Source: Conidiobolus incongruus B7586 (lineage: Eukaryota > Entomophthoromycota > Entomophthoromycetes > Entomophthorales > Conidiobolaceae). Taken from it: a stretch of 64,000 nucleotides of DNA. The notes beneath the pieces are model-generated. The model had not been told where the DNA came from. It was given only the letters and a program-made list of their open reading frames with translations, and did not search any database. The position numbers were made by a program, and so were the translations under genes. The stretch is from the NCBI GenBank assembly GCA_000697335.1, contig JNEM01013874.1, forward strand, positions 1 to 64,000, written 5' to 3'. Below, piece after piece: positions 59,204-64,000 of the stretch (position 1 is the stretch's first letter; the number at the start of each line of letters is the position of its first letter).

Positions 59204-60697
59204 CTAGCATGTAGTATGTGATGATTTCTGAATGGGTGTTGGAGCTTGCTCTGATCGATGATTTGTTGAATGTGATCGATTGGGATGATTCTTCTTATCG
59301 GGATAATCCAATGAAGTGTGATTACTCTGAGGACCATATGCTGTTTTATCTGGCTGATATACTCGAACCCAGTCAATGATGAACTCTTGGCCCCATGTTT
59401 TGGGATCAGTGTTGGGATCAAATTTACCACCTGGGAAGAAGTTACCACCAACTGCAAGATTCAAAATGATGTGGAAATCTTGGTCCCATGGCTGACCAGG
59501 TGCTGTGTATGGTGAAGAATCTTTGGCTGCGGGAGATGTCCAGTCTCTAGCAGTCTCCACTTGATAAATATAATTATCATTGACATAGAAACGAATTGCC
59601 TTTTCGTCCCAATCCAAACCATACACATTGAATTCGTTACTAAGACCTTCGCGGGAGTACATCTTATTACTGTAAACGTTCTTGGGCCATTTTGATCCAT
59701 AGTGAAGGGTATGTCCTATTTCGTCTGGCTTTTGACCTCTGCTCTCCATTATGTCGAATTCTCCAGATGCTGCCCATGTGCCATATTTATAGTCTGTGGG
59801 AAGCATCCAAAATGCTGGCCAAAGGTAATTTCCATGTGGAAGCTTTGCCTTCATTTCGAAACGACCATATTTCCAAGAGCCTGCAGCGCGATTACTGGGG
59901 TTATATGTTCTGATCCTCGCAGTCTTCACTGGAAGTCGTTTTGTACATGCTTGATCTGGGATAATTGACGGGTCAGCATTGCAATGGTCATTAGGGCCTA
60001 ATTGGTAGCCCCCAGGCACATTGATTGCTCGCAGAATCAATTTACCATCTTGTACACTGAGGACATCAGGATGATCTACATAGCATTGTTGTTCATCATT
60101 GCCACCTCCCCAGCAATTTATTTCATGGTACCATTTTGATCGATCAAGCTTATCCCCGTCGAAATCATCCATGAATACAAGCTTATAATTTGGTGGAAGT
60201 GGCGGACTTACTCCTACTCTGTAAGAAGTAGGAAGAGTATCACCACCAGTAGTAGGAATATCCACAGGATGTTCAAATCCAACCTTAGTACTCAATGTAG
60301 AATCCTGGCAGTGCTGGGGTAAATTTTTTCGATTGATACGCTTACCATCCACCGGATACTGAGCTGGACAATATTTAAATTTTGGGAGGTTAACATCTTC
60401 AGCTTTTGAATAAATATCTATATCGTGAATTCTACCGCCAGCAACATAATGAGTTCTATAACTCTGCTGAATTCCCTTCAAATCGAGATCGTCTTCAGCA
60501 GAAAAATTATGATAAAAATCTTCATCTAAAGCATTACTCTCGTCTTCTTCAGTTTTATTGCAATTGCTGGTATTTGAACCCATTTCAGATCTTAAAGATT
60601 CTACGATTGTATTTGCATTATTAGGTTGTGGTAATTGATTTCCAACTAACAGACTCACAAATAACAAATAAATCATTCCACAATATTTAGAATTCAT
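59204..60697 (-). CDS. secreted GH16 beta-glucanase-like enzyme
   Basis: Glycoside hydrolase family 16, probably acting on beta-1,3-glucan in the cell wall or in food. Single exon, 497 residues. Residues 1-19 are a signal peptide (YLLFVSLLV core). An acidic, Cys-poor N-terminal extension reaches residue 165. The GH16 domain runs about 170-450, beginning LVFMDDFDGDKLDRSKWYHE. The catalytic box is GEFDIMES, with nucleophile Glu313, Asp315 and acid/base Glu318. It is preceded by YLWPAFWMLP and followed by NEFNVYGLDWDEKAIRFYVN and LNLAVGGNFFPGG. The C-terminal tail is polar, Ser/His/Asn-rich, with no GPI signal. All catalytic residues are present, so it should be an enzyme and not only a glucan-binding protein. 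Confidence 0.92.
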   Translation of the reverse strand: MNSKYCGMIYLLFVSLLVGNQLPQPNNANTIVESLRSEMGSNTSNCNKTEEDESNALDEDFYHNFSAEDDLDLKGIQQSYRTHYVAGGRIHDIDIYSKAEDVNLPKFKYCPAQYPVDGKRINRKNLPQHCQDSTLSTKVGFEHPVDIPTTGGDTLPTSYRVGVSPPLPPNYKLVFMDDFDGDKLDRSKWYHEINCWGGGNDEQQCYVDHPDVLSVQDGKLILRAINVPGGYQLGPNDHCNADPSIIPDQACTKRLPVKTARIRTYNPSNRAAGSWKYGRFEMKAKLPHGNYLWPAFWMLPTDYKYGTWAASGEFDIMESRGQKPDEIGHTLHYGSKWPKNVYSNKMYSREGLSNEFNVYGLDWDEKAIRFYVNDNYIYQVETARDWTSPAAKDSSPYTAPGQPWDQDFHIILNLAVGGNFFPGGKFDPNTDPKTWGQEFIIDWVRVYQPDKTAYGPQSNHTSLDYPDKKNHPNRSHSTNHRSEQAPTPIQKSSHTTC

Positions 60698-62736
60698 TTT
60701 ATAATAAATTTTAAAAACTCTTATTATAGACTATTATAAAATATTAATTAAAAGATATGATTAAATATACCACTAAAAAACAATGAAGAATTATTCGATA
60801 TAAAGGCAATTTTAAGTTATTTAAATCACTATTAAAAAATTTGTAACTTAACTAAATTGTAAGAAATTTGATTCAAATTTTAATTTTTTTTTAATTTACT
60901 AGAAATTTTAAAGTTTCATATTAGAATACTAAAACTTTTCAAGTTAGTTAGTTAATCCATTATTAAAGTTAAATTATTCTTTTCATTGTACCTTGTATAA
61001 ATTCATTAAATTTTTAATTGAGAATTAATCTATTTTTATATTGAAGAATGATTTTTCTGAGATAACATAATTATTACGTTATTTTAGTCTAATTTAAGTT
61101 AAATACATAATTAATTTATTCAAAAATAATTTGTTTTTAATTTTATACCATCTATTAAGTAAATTGATATTTAAGTTTTCAAATTATTTTATCAAACATT
61201 AATTAGTAATTGATAGATATTATATTAACTGTTTTAAATGTTCATAATGATTGTTACAATTTTAGCTTTAATATATAGCATTAAGTTCTACAAGTGTTAA
61301 TATTAATACATATAACCAAAACATTTAACTAGACATATAATATATATTTATTAAATCATTATTATTATTATAGTTGATTTGCTAACTCTCAATTTGAATA
61401 TATTGAACCGAATTCAAAAATCTATTAATAAGAGCACTTTAGAACTGATATAAATTTCAAACTTGGAAATATTACTAGGTTTTTCATTACCATTCTTTTA
61501 CTAAATTATAATCATATACTTTGGTGAATTCTACCAATATAAAAATTGACATAATCCCATTAAACACCTTTAAATATTTTATTATAAATAACAAAAGTAA
61601 TACTTGATAATAATAATAATAATAATAATTTATGCCATATTTAGAGTAATATATCCAAATTAAATGATTACAAAATTTAAATTAAATTTTGAAAATTTCG
61701 AGTTTTATAAAAATCATTTTAATGATAATATCTCTATAAACTATATTTTATTAATGTTTATAATAACTATAAAAAATTAAGTAAATTTTATTTAATTTTA
61801 ATACGCTTACTTATTAAGTCTTATATTTAATATGATTCATCAAAATGAATTCACTCTTGAATTAAAATAATATAAATTTTATGTAATGTCTAATTAGAAC
61901 TGTTACACTAATTTTCTGCTCTAAGTAGTACATACTCTCAACTGTTGATTTTTCGTCATTTTTGTAGAAATAGACTTGCTATTAAGTTTATGTTGATTAT
62001 GATAATATGATAAACCATGTAATTTTCATTTTTAGTTAGAGCAAGTTTGAAATCAAGTTATTAATTATCATTAAATCGCTAGATTATCTAGATTTTTAAA
62101 AAATCATATTTTTTATTATAAAAAATATTTATAAAACATCCTTATTGCTCAATGTATAATGTAATGACTTAAGTTTAAAGGTATTTTAGCCTATCAATCT
62201 GTTTTTATTCAACTAAATTTTGACTTAATCATCAATATTTATAAAAATCATTCTGTAGATTTTGATATTTTCTTAATTTGATGAAATAGCAAATTTTTAT
62301 CAAATAATAAGGGGAACAAGATAGTGAACAAGTTTTTTTAATTATTTTAATATAAATAATTGATCCATTTAAACTATTAAATAATATTATCCTAGTTACC
62401 AAAAGATATAATTTCATTTGATTTTATTATTAACAATTCAATCAATTAAATATTATCTAATAACTAATACTTTTCAAGCCTATTTAATCCAACAATATAC
62501 ATATCCACAATTAAGAATGATCAATTTATCAAAAGTATATTTTTAAACATAAGGAGTTTATCTATAACATTGTTAATAAATATACTCTGAAATAATATTT
62601 AACATAATGAATAATGAAAAATTAAATTAAGTTTTATTAATTATATATAATATTAACATCAATTATTTCATCATTGGGATCACTTGGATATCAATGAGAA
62701 AATTATTGTCTAATAAATTACTCAGATTTAATTAAA
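60698..62736. other. AT-rich intergenic DNA
   Basis: Two kilobases with no coding island, RNA or repeat beyond a short (AAT)n run at about 61608-61629. The start contains the GH16 promoter. Confidence 0.6.
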
Positions 62737-63231
62737 TTAGAGGGCCATGGCAGCGATGGATAAGACAACGGCTAGGGCACCAGAGCTAACTAAAGTTATA
62801 GAACCGCTGTTATTGGAAGAGATTTCACTGGCCTTGGGCTTTTCAGCATCTTTGGTAGAGGTCTTATTGTCAGACTTGGAATCATCCTTATCCTTGTTAT
62901 CCTTGTTGTCTTTGTCATCCTTGTTGTCTTTGTCGTCCTTGTCATCCTTCTTATCCTTGTCATCATTGTCTGACTTGGTACTCTTGGTGTAGCAGGTAGA
63001 GATGCAGGACACAAACTTAGTTTTATCTTCTTCCTTTTCACATTCTTTTCTGAAACAGTCAAGGGCAGTTTGAGCGTCATTGGGTTTGAGTTGGACATTG
63101 GGGATACATGGTTGAATACAGTTCAAATCAGTTCCACAGTTCTTTTCTTGTAGACATTTGAGACTATCTTGGCCAGCATCTTGAGCTAGTAAAGCGGATA
63201 ACAAAGTAAAGAAAACGATTTTAGAGTTCAT
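62737..63231 (-). CDS. Cys-rich GPI-anchored cell-surface protein
   Basis: Small wall or membrane protein, 164 residues, single exon. Signal peptide 1-16 (IVFFTLLSALLA). The mature part has eight cysteines at 26, 32, 38, 42, 59, 64, 76 and 80, forming two CxxxC-type ends like small secreted proteins of early-diverging fungi; the spacing does not match CFEM. Residues 83-125 are a near-pure Asp/Lys/Asn tract made of repeated KDDKDNKDDK-like units. The C-terminus, GSITLVSSGALAVVLSIAAM, is a GPI-attachment signal with a likely omega site in SSNNSGS. The acidic repeat may act as a spacer or bind cations; function unknown. Confidence 0.85.
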   Translation of the reverse strand: MNSKIVFFTLLSALLAQDAGQDSLKCLQEKNCGTDLNCIQPCIPNVQLKPNDAQTALDCFRKECEKEEDKTKFVSCISTCYTKSTKSDNDDKDKKDDKDDKDNKDDKDNKDNKDKDDSKSDNKTSTKDAEKPKASEISSNNSGSITLVSSGALAVVLSIAAMAL

Positions 63232-64000
63232 TGTTATTAATATCTTAAGTCAATTAATTGTTAAGAATCAACATTAAAATATTTGATCAAGATGGACTTA
63301 AATACTATTTCATGGATCAAATTTGATTACACCAAATCCTGCCTTACAATCCAGTATGATTAGTTACAATAACTATTCAAATTAATTGGGGGGTAAAAAC
63401 GGTATTTTCGTACTACATTTGTAGAATCATATATGAATTAATTAGGAGAGTTTAGGCAATAGGTATAGGGGTCAAAATTCTATGATTTCATTTGATAACT
63501 ATTAATATTTAATGTTTAACAAAATATTCTCATTCGTATTTTATATTAACTGGTATGATATTTTATATTAATTTAAATTTTAATTAAGTCTTGCTAAGGT
63601 AACAAATATATTTATGTTATAATAATTTTTTTTATTTTAAAATTATTATTGCACTAAAAATATTATTTTTAGTTTACATTTCTCATAAATGCTACGCCTT
63701 ATCAATAAACTAATAATATATTGGATCAAACCAATTATGAAAATTTTACCAGGTGGATATTCAAAATATTGTCTGATTTTATGAATGTTGGTCAGATTTG
63801 ACCCAAAATATTCTTTCAAGTTAAATTTTAATTTCGCATGAGAAAGTTTGTATTTAATCTCTTAGTTATTATTTGATCGCGAACACCGACAAAAGTAGAT
63901 ATTAAAATATGACTCAATATCATTTATTATTTACAAGAATACATTATAATATTGTTATAAAACTCATAAATTAGTTATTTAAACAAAACTATTGACTAGT
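63232..64000. other. promoter flank and AT-rich DNA to window end
   Basis: Upstream region of the GPI protein gene. No other gene recognised up to the window end. Confidence 0.6.

Noticed and set aside
62747-62992. 81-codon Leu/Ser-rich frame antisense to the GPI protein
   Set aside because: Shadow of the Asp/Lys repeat on the other strand.

Overview
The window is nuclear DNA of an AT-rich fungus with short introns. It carries a PX-domain Qc-SNARE of the Vam7 type, a fungal-type exopolyphosphatase, Tim13, Bud20, a class I mannosidase, and secreted GH16 and GPI-anchored proteins. Working ATP synthase and mitoribosome genes exclude anaerobic chytrids. Introns of 42-58 bases, low GC and the set of secreted proteins suggest an early-diverging lineage such as Entomophthoromycotina or other Zoopagomycota. 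That placement is an inference and not firm.

Layout. Positions 1-14200 hold an unassigned 3' gene end, a large HEATR5/Laa1 trafficking protein, splicing factor SF3B4/Hsh49, an AT-hook protein rich in SP/TP sites, and the Vam7-like SNARE. Positions 15.5-19.75 kb are a transposon graveyard: two mariner copies in opposite orientation, both saturated with G:C-to-A:T changes, inside or beside older unidentified decayed coding DNA. Positions 20.3-40 kb are gene-dense: GH47 mannosidase, a B-type cyclin, MRI1, ATP synthase subunit b, mitochondrial uS8, an unrecognised six-exon gene, RPC4, tRNA-Val(AAC), mitochondrial uS5, PPX1, an unrecognised 518-residue protein and Tim13. Positions 42.8-49.7 kb hold two complete polo-like kinase genes, tail to tail, with the same five-exon structure and a shared promoter motif set at nearly identical distances from the ATG. 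The right third has two NmrA-like paralogues, a short ubiquitin-like relic, Bud20, a Pro-rich open frame, a GH16 glucanase-like enzyme and a small Cys-rich GPI-anchored protein.

Two themes recur. One is mitochondrial function: Atp4, uS8m, uS5m and Tim13. The other is cell-cycle control: cyclin, two polo kinases and the AT-hook SP/TP protein, which carries the same CCAAT-type promoter motif as the kinases. No operon-like organisation is expected or seen. Coding sequence stands out by higher GC. Many first exons are tiny, so several starts given here come from manual splice-site reading.
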